From NCBI GenBank assembly GCA_031119555.1, contig JAVHXQ010000010.1, positions 1-64,000 of the forward strand: DNA of 64,000 nt, given 5' to 3'. Below the pieces are notes generated by a model. The model was not told the origin of the DNA. It ran no database searches and saw only the letters and a list, made by a program, of their open reading frames with translations. The translations under genes and the position numbers were made by a program. Below, piece by piece: positions 55,772 to 64,000 of the stretch. The stretch comes from Candidatus Dactylopiibacterium sp. (GTDB lineage Bacteria; Pseudomonadota; Gammaproteobacteria; Burkholderiales; Rhodocyclaceae). Position 1 is the first letter of the stretch; the number at the start of each line of letters is the position of its first letter.

Positions 55772-58033
55772 TTAGCCCGCAGGCGTGTCCGGCACGGCCT
55801 GCCATGGCGGTGGCGTGCGTGGATCTTCGGCGGCCGGCGTGGCGAGCGGCCGCGCCTCGCCGGCATTGAAGACCAGCCCCAGCGGCCGCGCGCCCACGCG
55901 TGCCAGGCGCACGAGTGCCCGCCGCGTGAGCGGCGCGAGCGTGCTGCGCGCGCGCAGCACGTACAGGGTGCGCGTGCACAGCGGCGCGATCAGCAGCGCG
56001 TCACTCGCCGGCGTCAGCGGCGGCGAGTCGATGATGATGTGCGCATAGCGCGTGGCGAGTGCCTGCAGCAGCAGCGGGAGCGGGCCGGATTCGAGCAGCT
56101 CGAGCGGGTTGGCCACGATGCGCCCCGCTGGCAGCACGTCGAGTTCGCTGCCTTCGAGGCGGTGGATGAACTGCGCGGCGGCCGCTGGCCGCTCGAGATA
56201 GTCGGAGAGCCCGAAGAGTTCGCGCGGCATGGCCAGGCTGTTGGTCAGGCCGGCGCGGCGCAGGTCGGCGTCGATGAGCAGGCAGCGGCCCGTGCGCGCG
56301 AGCGACAGGGCCAGGTTGGCGGCCACCGTGGTCTTCCCTTCGCCGGCCACGCTGGAGGTCACGAGCAGCAGGCGGCAGGGCAGGTCCACGTCGCTGAGCA
56401 GCACGGCCGAGCGCAGCGTGCGGATGCTTTCGGCGAAGGCGCTGGCGGGGGCGGTGCTTTCGAGCCGCGCCAGGACGTCGCCCGCCGGCGTGGCCGCCTG
56501 CGGGATCTCGGCCAGCACCGGCAGCGCGAACTGGCGCTCGGCCTCGGCCGCGTCCTGCGTGGCCAGCCACAGGCGTTCGCGCAGGATGGCCGCGAGCGCC
56601 GCGAGCAGGAAGCCGCCGAGCAGCCCGCCCAGCACGAAATGCAGCGTGGGCGCGCCGAGCGGCCGCAGCGGCGCCTCGGCCGGGCCGATCACGCGGGCGG
56701 GGTCGGTGCGTGCTTCATGCAGCGCGGCCGAGGCGCGCGTGCGCAGGCGGTTGAGGTCATAGCGCTCGCGGTCGCTGCGCGCGCGGCGTTCGTAGTCGCC
56801 CAGCGTGCTCTCGGTGCGGTTCAGGTGGAGCACGGCAGCGCGCGCGCCGGCGAGTTCCTTCTCCAGCGCGCGTTCGGTCGCGGCGGCCGCTTCGCTGTCG
56901 CGGCGCAGCGCGGCGATCGCGGTGCGGGCCTGCTGGTCGCGGCGGGCCTCGGCCTCCTTCGCCTCGCCGCGCGCCTGCTGCATCAGCGGGTGCTCGCTGC
57001 CGTACCGCTCGGCCAGCTCGGCGATGCGCACGCGGACCGCGTCCACGTCGAGCTGGGCATCGGCAAAGCCGGGGCTGGCGAGCGCGGCGGGCAGCGTGGC
57101 ATAGGCTTCGACCGGTGTGCCGCGGGCTTGCTGCAAGGCGGCTTCGCGCGTGCTGCGCAGCAGTCTCGCCTCGGCGAGCCGTGCTTCGATACTGCGGATG
57201 TTCTGGGCCGCGAGCGTTTGCGTCGAGCCGCCCAGCGTGACGATGCCGCTGCGCTCGCGGTAGCGCTGCAGCGCGCCCGCCGAGGTTTCGAGGCGGCCGC
57301 GCAGATCGCGCGCCTGGCGCTCCAGCGCGTCGCGGTTGTGGCTCTCCAGTGTCAGACGCGTGGCGTGCGCCGCGTCCAGATAGGTGCTCACCACTGCGTT
57401 CGCCATGCGCGCGGCGAGCTGCGGATCGCCGGCGCGAAAGCGGACCGAGATCAGGCGTGTGTCGGGCAGGGCGGTGACGACGAGCCGTTCGGCGAAAGCG
57501 GGCCAGGTCGCGGTGGCCAGCGCCTCGGGCGTGGCGGGGGCGGCGGTTTCGCCCTGGACCAGCGCGCGCAGGCGGTCCAGCGGTGCGCGCGGGCGCGTGG
57601 CGGGGTCGAACTCCGGCTGCAGCCACAGCATCTGCTTGCGGATGACCTGCAGGCCCAGACTGTAGGAACGCAGGTATTCGAGCTGGTTCACATAGTTGGC
57701 CTCGCCATTGTGGGCGGGGGCGGTGACGGCGCGCGCGAGGCGAGGCGTCCCGGGCGTGGCCGGCGCGCTCGCGGCGTCGGTGACGGGCAGGCGCGCGGGC
57801 GGCTCGGCGAGCGCGAGGATGCGCGACTGGCCGTCGGTCACGAGCAGCAGGGCGCTGGCTTCATAGACCGGCGTGCGGTGCAGTGCGAGCAGCAGGCCGG
57901 CGAGCGCGCCCGCGAGCGCGCCCGCGAGCACGGGCCAGCGCCAGCGCGCGAGGCTCGCGAGCCACGAGGCGATTTCGGGGCGGCCGTCGGCGCGGGGCGC
58001 GAAGCGCAGGTAATGCGGCACGGGCGCGCTCAT
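55772..58033 (-). CDS. Wzc-like exopolysaccharide co-polymerase with BY-kinase domain
   Basis: This 753-residue protein couples a Wzz-type chain-length domain to a cytosolic ATPase. The first membrane segment (WPVLAGALAGALAGLLLAL) is near residue 35. A long periplasmic coiled-coil region runs from about 60 to 440, then a second membrane segment (FVLGGLLGGFLLAALAAIL). The BY-kinase-like ATPase has SVAGEGKTTVAANLALSLAR, LLIDADLRRAG and HIIIDSPPLT. The C-terminal tail is short, Pro-rich and lacks the tyrosine cluster phosphorylated in Wzc. Its ATG overlaps the upstream glycosyltransferase stop by 4 bases. Confidence 0.9.
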   Translation of the reverse strand: MSAPVPHYLRFAPRADGRPEIASWLASLARWRWPVLAGALAGALAGLLLALHRTPVYEASALLLVTDGQSRILALAEPPARLPVTDAASAPATPGTPRLARAVTAPAHNGEANYVNQLEYLRSYSLGLQVIRKQMLWLQPEFDPATRPRAPLDRLRALVQGETAAPATPEALATATWPAFAERLVVTALPDTRLISVRFRAGDPQLAARMANAVVSTYLDAAHATRLTLESHNRDALERQARDLRGRLETSAGALQRYRERSGIVTLGGSTQTLAAQNIRSIEARLAEARLLRSTREAALQQARGTPVEAYATLPAALASPGFADAQLDVDAVRVRIAELAERYGSEHPLMQQARGEAKEAEARRDQQARTAIAALRRDSEAAAATERALEKELAGARAAVLHLNRTESTLGDYERRARSDRERYDLNRLRTRASAALHEARTDPARVIGPAEAPLRPLGAPTLHFVLGGLLGGFLLAALAAILRERLWLATQDAAEAERQFALPVLAEIPQAATPAGDVLARLESTAPASAFAESIRTLRSAVLLSDVDLPCRLLLVTSSVAGEGKTTVAANLALSLARTGRCLLIDADLRRAGLTNSLAMPRELFGLSDYLERPAAAAQFIHRLEGSELDVLPAGRIVANPLELLESGPLPLLLQALATRYAHIIIDSPPLTPASDALLIAPLCTRTLYVLRARSTLAPLTRRALVRLARVGARPLGLVFNAGEARPLATPAAEDPRTPPPWQAVPDTPAG

Positions 58034-59151
58034 GGCCGGGTCGCCCGCTGGATGGCTTCGCGGAAGCGGGTCTGGAAGGCGCCCATGCCGAAGCGTTCGG
58101 CATGGGCGCGGCAGACGCGGGGATCGAAGGCCGGGCCGGCCTCGAAGCGCTCCACGGCGTCGACGATGGCGTCCGCGTCCTGACGCGCGAAGAACAGGCC
58201 CGTGCGCGCGGCCGGGTCGTCGCCGCCGCGCACGGTCTCGAGCGCGCCGCCGCGCCCGAAGGCAATCACGGGGGTGCCGCAGGCCTGCGCCTCGACGGGC
58301 GCGATGCCGAAATCCTCCTCGGCCGCGAAAACGAAGGCGCGGGCCCGCTGCATGTGGTCGCGCAGCGCCTCGAAGCTCTGGTAGCCGAGCAGGCTCACAT
58401 TGGGGGCCCCGCGCGCGGCTTCGCGGCAGCGCGCCATCTCGGGGCCGTCGCCAATCATCACGAGGCGGCGCTGCGGCATGCGGGCGAAGGCTTCCACGAT
58501 CAGCGGCATCTTCTTGTAGGGCACCATGCGCGAGGCGGCGAGGTAGAAGTCGTCCTTGGCCTCGCGCAGCGCGAAGCCCGACACATCCACGGGCGGCGGC
58601 AGCACCTCGGCGTCGCGGCCGTAGACCTTGCGGATGCGCCGCGCGATGAAGGCGGAGTTGGCGATGAAGTGGTCCACGCCATGCGCGCTGCGCACGTCCC
58701 ACAGTCGCATGTAGTGCAGCAGGCTGCGCGCGAGCCAGCTCCTGGGGCCGCGCGTGAGGCCGGACTCGGCGAGGTACTGGTGCTGCAGGTCCCAGGCGTA
58801 GCGGATCGGCGAGTGGCAGTAGCAGACGTGGATCTGGTCCGGCCCCGTGAGCACGCCCTTGGCCACCGCGTGGCTGCTCGAAATGACGAGGTCATAGCCG
58901 GAGAGGTCGTGCTGCTCGATTGCCAGCGGCATCAGCGGCAGGTAGTGGCGGAAGTGGCGCCGCGCGCCCGGCAGTTTCTGGATGAAGGTGGTGCGCGGCG
59001 TGCGCCCGCCCAGGAAGGCGCGCTGGTCATCGGGCAGGAAATCGACGACCGCGAAGAGATCGGCGCCGGGATACATCGCGAGGATCTGCTCGAGCACCTT
59101 CTCGCTGCCGGCATAGGTACTGAGCCATTCGTGCACGATGGCGGTCTTCAT
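58030..59151 (-). CDS. Family 4 glycosyltransferase
   Basis: This 373-residue GT-B fold retaining glycosyltransferase has the GT4 signature in the C-terminal domain: FYLAASRMVPYKKMPLIVEAF near residue 205, LVMIGDGPEM near residue 230, and EDFGIAPVEAQACGTPVIAFGRGGALETV near residue 280. It starts MKTAIVHEWLSTYAGSEKVL. It should add one sugar to a growing exopolysaccharide repeat unit on the cytosolic face; the sugar is unknown. It ends with ATGA overlap into the Wzc-like gene and follows the acyltransferase. Confidence 0.93.
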   Translation of the reverse strand: MKTAIVHEWLSTYAGSEKVLEQILAMYPGADLFAVVDFLPDDQRAFLGGRTPRTTFIQKLPGARRHFRHYLPLMPLAIEQHDLSGYDLVISSSHAVAKGVLTGPDQIHVCYCHSPIRYAWDLQHQYLAESGLTRGPRSWLARSLLHYMRLWDVRSAHGVDHFIANSAFIARRIRKVYGRDAEVLPPPVDVSGFALREAKDDFYLAASRMVPYKKMPLIVEAFARMPQRRLVMIGDGPEMARCREAARGAPNVSLLGYQSFEALRDHMQRARAFVFAAEEDFGIAPVEAQACGTPVIAFGRGGALETVRGGDDPAARTGLFFARQDADAIVDAVERFEAGPAFDPRVCRAHAERFGMGAFQTRFREAIQRATRP

Positions 59152-59185
59152 TGCTTTCCTCCGTTCGCGATGCGCCGCATGCGCA

Positions 59186-60232
59186 TCAGGTTTGCGCGCC
59201 GCGGCGCCGCGCGAGCCACGGCCCGGCGCGCCGTTCCAGCACGTGATGGAAAACCAGGCCCACCGCCAGCGACGCGCACACGGCGGCGATGCCGCCCGCG
59301 ACGGCCAGGGGCAGCGAGGGCGCGGCCACGCGCAGCCAGGTCGCCAGCGAGATCATGACGAAGCCGTGCGAGAGATAGAGCGCGTAGGAGGCGTCTCCCA
59401 GGCGCGTCATCCAGGCGCCCGCGCGTCCGCTGGCGAGCGGGTGCGGCAGGCTCGCCATGACGGCCAGCGTGGCCGGCAGCCCCCAGGCCAGCCAGCGCGT
59501 GGCGTCGTTGAGGCTGTGGGTGGCCGGATCGCGCCACAGCAGCGTCGCGGACACGAAGCAGGCCGCCGCCACGACCCACAGCGCGCGGCGCAGGTGCGGC
59601 CCGGGCGTGAAGCGGCTCGCGCCCAGCCACAGGCCGAAGCAGAACTCCAGCACCAGCGGGCTGGTGAACCAGCGCCAGCCGGCCTCCCAGCCGCCGAGCC
59701 AGGCCAGCGGCGGCAGCAGGGCGAGCAGCAGCGGCACGGCGAGGGCGCCGCGCACGGCGCCGCGCAGGCTCAGCACGAGCGCGCAGACAAGGTAGAAGTA
59801 CATCTCGTAGACCAGCGTCCAGGCCACGCCCAGGATCAGCGGCGCATCCCGCCCCGCGAGCGGGATCAGCGTGATCGAGGAGAGCAGCCTCATGGGTTCC
59901 ACGGCCAGCGAGCGGTAGGCCAGCCCGCTCGCCCAGGCCAGCAGCAGCAGGCCCAGGCAGGCCCAGTAGATCGGGTAGATGCGCCGCGCGCGGCGGCGCA
60001 GGAAGTCGGTGGCGCGCACGCCGGCCGCGAAGCCGCGCGTGCTGTGCCACATCACGTAGCCGCTGATGACGAAGAAGATGTCGACGCCGCACGCGCCCAG
60101 CGCCACCAGGGTGTCGGGCAGGTGCACCTGGGGATGCGCGCGCAGCTCCTCGAAGACGTGGTGCACGAGCACCAGGAAAGCCGCCACGAAGCGCAGCTGC
60201 TGCAGGCCGGCGAGGCGGGCGTGCTCAGCCAT
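59186..60232 (-). CDS. Acyltransferase 3-family membrane protein
   Basis: This is a 348-residue integral membrane O-acyltransferase with about ten helices. It starts ARLAGLQQLRFVAAFLVLVHHVFEE, the conserved N-terminal helix with the His-His catalytic pair. FFVISGYVMWHSTRGF and FLRRRARRIYPIYW follow, and WTLVYEMYFYLVCALVL near residue 145. Such enzymes O-acetylate or acylate exported sugars. In this cluster it probably modifies the exopolysaccharide. ATG at 60232 is the family start, 38 bases after the GT2 gene. Confidence 0.92.
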   Translation of the reverse strand: MAEHARLAGLQQLRFVAAFLVLVHHVFEELRAHPQVHLPDTLVALGACGVDIFFVISGYVMWHSTRGFAAGVRATDFLRRRARRIYPIYWACLGLLLLAWASGLAYRSLAVEPMRLLSSITLIPLAGRDAPLILGVAWTLVYEMYFYLVCALVLSLRGAVRGALAVPLLLALLPPLAWLGGWEAGWRWFTSPLVLEFCFGLWLGASRFTPGPHLRRALWVVAAACFVSATLLWRDPATHSLNDATRWLAWGLPATLAVMASLPHPLASGRAGAWMTRLGDASYALYLSHGFVMISLATWLRVAAPSLPLAVAGGIAAVCASLAVGLVFHHVLERRAGPWLARRRGAQT

Positions 60233-60270
60233 GGGCGGTGCTCCCCGGGCGGGGCGACGGGCGGCGGGGC

Positions 60271-61278
60271 TCACGCATGGCCGCTGCGCATGAAGGTCTG
60301 CGCGTCCAGGTGCGGGCCGACCGGGGTCTGCCAGCGATGCTTGGCCGCCGCGTAGGCCGGCCACAGGATGGCGTAGCGCAGGTACTGCCACGGCGACAGC
60401 GGCATGCCCATGCTCGCCAGGTAGCGGTGCAGGCTGCGCGCGGCGCGCCAGCGTCCGCGCAGCAGCCAGCGCAGCACGAAGCGCGCCTGGCGGCCGAGGT
60501 TGAGGTCGCGCGCGGCGCGCAGGCCGCTGGCGTCGAAGCAGTCGGGGCCGTAGTGCTCCAGCAGGTGCAGCAGGTAGCACCAGGCCTCGGCATTGAGTTC
60601 GCGGTGGTAGCGGCTGGTCTGGCTTTCCGGGTGCCAGCGCGTATAGACGAGCGCGTCGCGCACGTAGCCCACGCGCCCGCGCAGCGCGCTGCGCAGCACC
60701 ACCGAGGCGTCCGGCGCGATGCGCGAGGCGAAGAACGCGCCCGCGCGATCCGCCGCCTCGAGGCGCACGAAGAAATGCTGGTAGGGCAGCCATTGCACGG
60801 AATGGTCGAGGATCGCGCGTGCCACCGCGTGCCCCGCCAGGACCTTGCCGGCCGGCAGGTTGGCGCGGCGCACGTCGTCGGCGAAGACGTCGTCGCTGAG
60901 CACCAGCGAGATCGCGGGGTCCGACTCGGCGAGCGCCACGAAGCGTTCTATGCAATCGCTGCGGATGAGGTCGTCGGCGCACAGCAGCTTGGCATAGACG
61001 GCCTGTTCCGGGAGGCCCGAGAAGGCTGCGTTCCAGTTGTCGGCCAGGGGCAGCAGCGTGGCGTTGCGGCGGCTGCGGACCTCGATGGGCGCGTCGCGGA
61101 AGCTCGCGATGATGGCGGCGGTGTCGTCGGTGCTGGCGTTGTCGAGCACCACGTGCACGATGTTGCGGTAGGTCTGCGCCTGCACGCTTTCCATCGCGGC
61201 GCGCAGGTAGCGACCGCCGTTGTAGACGGGCGTGACGATGACGACGAGCGGCGAGGGCCGCAGCGGGGAAGCGGGCAT
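60271..61278 (-). CDS. Family 2 glycosyltransferase
   Basis: This 335-residue GT-A fold transferase has VVIVTPVYNGGRYLRAAMESV at the start and IVHVVLDNASTDDTAAII around residue 40. LLCADDLIRSDCIERFVAL (the DxD-type metal site region) is around residue 97. It is probably cytosolic or membrane-associated, and the acceptor is unknown. AGGAG upstream of the ATG at 61278 supports the start. It belongs to the exopolysaccharide cluster. The 208-base gap upstream of it contains no gene that I can recognise. Confidence 0.93.
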   Translation of the reverse strand: MPASPLRPSPLVVIVTPVYNGGRYLRAAMESVQAQTYRNIVHVVLDNASTDDTAAIIASFRDAPIEVRSRRNATLLPLADNWNAAFSGLPEQAVYAKLLCADDLIRSDCIERFVALAESDPAISLVLSDDVFADDVRRANLPAGKVLAGHAVARAILDHSVQWLPYQHFFVRLEAADRAGAFFASRIAPDASVVLRSALRGRVGYVRDALVYTRWHPESQTSRYHRELNAEAWCYLLHLLEHYGPDCFDASGLRAARDLNLGRQARFVLRWLLRGRWRAARSLHRYLASMGMPLSPWQYLRYAILWPAYAAAKHRWQTPVGPHLDAQTFMRSGHA

Positions 61279-61486
61279 GGTCGACTCCTGGACGATGCGG
61301 TTGCGCAGGGCGGATGCCGGCGCGGGTGGGGCTGGGGGTGGCGCGGGGTTGCGGTGGGGTGCGGCGCGCGGGCGGGCGGGCGCGGAGGTGGCGACGCCGC
61401 AGTGTCGCATCGCTTCGCGCACGCGCCGCCGTGTCCGTGCGGGCAGGGCGGCGGGCTGGCGAAGGGGGCGGGCGTCATGGAGGGGT

Positions 61487-62533
61487 TCAGGCGGCGAGCC
61501 ACTGCAGGCGGGCGTCGAGGCGGCGGGCGTCGATGTGCCCCTGCAGGACCTTGAGGCGGATCAGCGGCGAATCGCGGAACGCGGCGTCGCGGAACTCCAT
61601 GCGGCGCAGGCCGGCGAGCAGGTTCTGGATCGATTGCGCCAGCGTCACGACGGGCTGGTTGTCGGGCGCGAGGCTGCGGTAGAGGCCGAAGTCGACGCGA
61701 TAGGAGCGGCTGTCGACGGGCGCGTCGACGTTGATCGACACCTGGGTGCCCGACACCGCTTCGGCCACCGCGTGGGCCAGTTCGCGCACCTGATAGTTGC
61801 CGTGGTCGGCGCCGACGTTGACGGCCAGGAACTGGCCGCCGTTGCTGGCCGGACGCTGGATCGCCCAGTCGATCGCGCGCGCCATGTCGGCCACGTCGAT
61901 GAGGGGGCGCCACGGCGTGCCGTCGGACAGCACGGTGATCTCGCCGCGCGCGAGCGCGCAGGCGACGAAATCGTTGAGCACGAGATCGAGGCGCAGGCGG
62001 TCGGACATGCCGCAGGCGGTGGCGAAGCGCAGGCAGCTGATCGTCATGGTGGTGTCGAGCGCGGCCAGCTCGCGCTCGGCGCCGATCTTGGAGCGCGCGT
62101 AGGCCGTGATGGGGTTGAGCGGATCGGTTTCGCGGCGCGGGCCGCCGTCGGCCACGCCATACACGCTGCAGCTCGAGGCGAATACGTAGTTGCGCACGCC
62201 GGCGGCGGCGGCCGCGCGCGCGATCGACACGCTGGCGTGGTGGTTGATGTCCAGCGTGACGTTCTCGAAGCTGTTGCCCATCGGGTCGTTCGAGACGGCC
62301 GCGAGCTGCACGACGGCGTCATAGCCTTCGAGCGCGGCCGGCGAGAGTTCGCGCACGTCGCCGAAGAACTGGCGGTCCAGGCTGTGCTCGGGCAGGGTGG
62401 CCGCGCCCGTGAGGCAGTGCGCGAAGTAGGCGTTGTCGAAGCCGTGCAGCGTGGCCTCGGGGTGGCGCGCGCGCAGGGTGCGCGTGACGACGGGGCCGAC
62501 GTAGCCCATGTTGCCGGTGATCAGGACCTTCAC
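61487..62533 (-). CDS. NAD-dependent sugar epimerase/dehydratase (extended SDR)
   Basis: This 348-residue extended short-chain dehydrogenase has KVLITGNMGYVGPVVTRTL (Rossmann glycine motif) at the N-terminus. The catalytic ASSCSVYG and AYARSKIGAE (YxxxK) lie near residues 117 and 142. FATACGMSDRLRLDLVLNDF and PLIDVADMARAIDWAI follow. It acts on a nucleotide-activated sugar as an epimerase, reductase or dehydratase; which cannot be told from sequence. It sits 36 bases downstream of the RmlC-like gene, so the two probably act in one pathway. Confidence 0.9.
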   Translation of the reverse strand: MKVLITGNMGYVGPVVTRTLRARHPEATLHGFDNAYFAHCLTGAATLPEHSLDRQFFGDVRELSPAALEGYDAVVQLAAVSNDPMGNSFENVTLDINHHASVSIARAAAAAGVRNYVFASSCSVYGVADGGPRRETDPLNPITAYARSKIGAERELAALDTTMTISCLRFATACGMSDRLRLDLVLNDFVACALARGEITVLSDGTPWRPLIDVADMARAIDWAIQRPASNGGQFLAVNVGADHGNYQVRELAHAVAEAVSGTQVSINVDAPVDSRSYRVDFGLYRSLAPDNQPVVTLAQSIQNLLAGLRRMEFRDAAFRDSPLIRLKVLQGHIDARRLDARLQWLAA

Positions 62534-62569
62534 GGTGTTCTCCCTGTTGTTCGGTTCGTGGTGGGCGCG

Positions 62570-63121
62570 TCAGGCGAAGATCGGCGCCGCGTCGCGCTCG
62601 AGCAGCGGCCAGGCGGCGTCCTTGGCGGAAATGTTGCTGACCGTCAGCGGCCAGCGGATGCCCAGCAGCGGGTCGGAGTAGCGCAGGCCGCCCTCGGCCG
62701 CGGGGGTGTAGGGCGAGGAGACGAGGTAGCTCACTTCGACGTCGGGCGTGAGGGTCTGGAAGGCGTGCGCGAAGCCCGGCGGCACGTAGAGCTGGCGCTG
62801 GTTGTCGTCGTCGAGCATGAAGGCTTCGTGGCGCAGGTAGGTGGTCGAGGCGCCGCGCAGGTCGACGATGATGTCGACGATCGCGCCGCGCAGGCAGCGC
62901 ACGAGCTTGGCCTCGGCCGCCTCGCCGCGCTGGAAGTGCATGCCGCGCAGGGTGCCCTTCTCGGCCGAGCACGACATGTTCTGCTGCACGTAGCGCGTGG
63001 CCATGCCGCGCGCGGCGAATTCCTCGACGCACATCGTGCGCGCGAAGAAGCCGCGCTCGTCGCCGCGCTTCTCGAGATCGATGAGCCAGGCATCCTGCAG
63101 CGTGGTGGCGTGAAAGATCAT
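62570..63121 (-). CDS. dTDP-4-dehydrorhamnose 3,5-epimerase-like protein
   Basis: This 183-residue cupin of the RmlC family epimerises 4-keto-6-deoxysugar nucleotides. Segments are DERGFFARTMCVEEFAARG near residue 20, VQQNMSCSAEKGTLRGMHFQ near residue 45 with the catalytic-His region, LVRCLRGAIVDIIVDLR and LYVPPGFAHAFQTL near residue 115. The match to RmlC is good but not specific, since related enzymes act on CDP-sugars. Its ATG overlaps the stop of the SAF-domain gene by 4 bases, so the two are translationally coupled. Confidence 0.88.
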   Translation of the reverse strand: MIFHATTLQDAWLIDLEKRGDERGFFARTMCVEEFAARGMATRYVQQNMSCSAEKGTLRGMHFQRGEAAEAKLVRCLRGAIVDIIVDLRGASTTYLRHEAFMLDDDNQRQLYVPPGFAHAFQTLTPDVEVSYLVSSPYTPAAEGGLRYSDPLLGIRWPLTVSNISAKDAAWPLLERDAAPIFA

Positions 63122-64000
63122 GCGGGGCTCCGGTCGGGGGTCTGGGGAACGGGGCGGGGCGCGAAGGTGCGCTCCTGCTCGGCGTAGAGGGCGTCGATGA
63201 GGCGGTCGGGCGGCAGCTCGACGTCGTCGAAGGTGAGCGGCGCATCCTTCGCCACCGCGCGGCGCAGGCGGCCCCCCAGGGCGAGGCCGACCGGAATCAG
63301 CCGCTCGCGCCGGATCGCCTCGATGTTCTCGGCCACGCCATACACCTCGTAGCCTCCGAGTTCGCCGATGTGCTCGCCGGCGGCCAGATCCTTCTTGGCG
63401 AGCGCGATCACGCCGACCTCGGGACCGGCGGCCGGGGCCAGCGCGGCATCCTTGAAGAGCACCGCGCGCGCCACCGAGGTGGGCACCTCGAAGTGGCACA
63501 GGTGGTAGGGCGTGTAGAAGCAGTAGTACGGCCCCTGGCCGAGCTTGTAGAGATTCAGGTAGTGCTGCTGGCGCGGGTTGTCCAGCGTGCCGAGCACGAA
63601 CACGCCGGGGCCGGGGCGGGCGCCGACCACGTAGTCGACGATGCCGGGGCCGCCCGCGTCCAGATGCGGGGCGAAGGCGCCCACGGTGTCTTCGAGCGGC
63701 ACCAGCGGGGCGCCCGGGTTGCCGCCCGAGAAATCGGGCCCGAGCATGCCGCGGCGCGCCACCTTCATGCCCGTGCCGTTGGCCACGATGGCCTGCTCGA
63801 ACGAGATCTTGGTGCCGTCGGCGAAGGACGCGACCATCGCCGGCTTCTGCCCCCATTTCTCGGCGAAGGCTTGTTGCGTGGCCGGGTTGCGGTAGGGGTC
63901 GTGCAGGCCCTTGATGTTGCCGCACAGCACGGGGCGCACGCCGATGCCCTGCACGAAGCGGTAGAGGTTCATCTGCACGCCGGGCTGGTCGCCGTCGGCG
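63118..64000 (-). CDS. SAF-domain NAD(P)-dependent oxidoreductase (partial)
   Basis: The gene runs off the right edge, so only its C-terminal 293 or so residues are seen. The visible part begins ADGDQPGVQMNLYRFVQGIG and continues VRPVLCGNIKGLHDPYRNP and EQAIVANGTGMKVARRGM. This resembles homoserine-dehydrogenase-like proteins found in nucleotide-sugar clusters. It ends in a SAF (antifreeze-like) domain: VGVIALAKKDLAAGEHIGEL, LIPVGLALGGRLRRAVAKD and LTFDDVEL. Such proteins are often beside RmlC-like and SDR enzymes in deoxysugar pathways. The exact reaction is unknown. Confidence 0.8.
   Translation of the reverse strand, partial: ADGDQPGVQMNLYRFVQGIGVRPVLCGNIKGLHDPYRNPATQQAFAEKWGQKPAMVASFADGTKISFEQAIVANGTGMKVARRGMLGPDFSGGNPGAPLVPLEDTVGAFAPHLDAGGPGIVDYVVGARPGPGVFVLGTLDNPRQQHYLNLYKLGQGPYYCFYTPYHLCHFEVPTSVARAVLFKDAALAPAAGPEVGVIALAKKDLAAGEHIGELGGYEVYGVAENIEAIRRERLIPVGLALGGRLRRAVAKDAPLTFDDVELPPDRLIDALYAEQERTFAPRPVPQTPDRSPA

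Overview
The window looks like the replication-origin region of a betaproteobacterial chromosome, plausibly from the Rhodocyclales. This is an inference from gene order and family content: rsmG-parA-parB, yidD-rnpA-rpmH, dnaA-dnaN-gyrB without recF, htpX/fmt/def beside LysM-dprA-smg-topoisomerase III, and DUF1631 and DUF2782 genes. The sequence is GC-rich, and the part right of about 17 kb looks richer than the first 9 kb. No rRNA, tRNA, insertion sequence, integrase or CRISPR array was seen.

1-9.4 kb: a minus-strand block runs away from the origin. It holds rpmH, rnpA, yidD, yidC, mnmE, a small unknown gene, a TSUP-family permease, mnmG, rsmG, parA and parB, and ends at a strong promoter that fires off the left edge. 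Two parS-like sites flank the permease gene. 9.4-15.8 kb: the divergent rpmH/dnaA promoter region, dnaA, an AT-rich dnaA-dnaN spacer with several DnaA boxes (probable oriC), dnaN, a small lipoprotein gene and gyrB. An imperfect 64/65-bp direct repeat in the spacer duplicates the dnaN start region.

15.9-31.1 kb: a DUF91/EndoMS-like putative nuclease, then an Lrp-type regulator, a YitT-family membrane protein, an aromatic aminotransferase and a SWIM-SNF2 helicase. Next come htpX, fmt and def on the minus strand, divergent from LysM-dprA-smg-topoisomerase III. 31.2-43.1 kb: envelope, transport and stress genes. These are a DUF481 outer-membrane protein, an SBF-family transporter, a CDF metal exporter divergent from an RcnR-type repressor across a recognisable operator, a TetR-controlled three-part EmrAB-type efflux operon ending in a Usp gene, a cystathionine gamma-synthase family enzyme, a helical lipoprotein, ecotin with Arg at the predicted P1 site, and a small beta-barrel protein.

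43.1-55.7 kb: mostly metabolic and housekeeping genes, namely class I fumarase, an UPF0114 protein, apt, a soluble PAS-PAS-MCP receptor, hemF with a DUF2782 partner, DUF1631, rdgB, an aldo/keto reductase, a Bcr/CflA transporter and an LplT-PlsC fusion. 55.8-64 kb: a minus-strand exopolysaccharide locus that continues off the right edge. It encodes a SAF-domain dehydrogenase, an RmlC-like epimerase, an SDR epimerase, a GT2, an acyltransferase, a GT4 and a Wzc-like co-polymerase/ATPase.

Most of the window is conventional. The items most worth following up are the dnaN-start repeat in oriC, the parS pair, the putative nuclease beside gyrB, the ecotin P1 change, and the sugar-modification module at the right edge.
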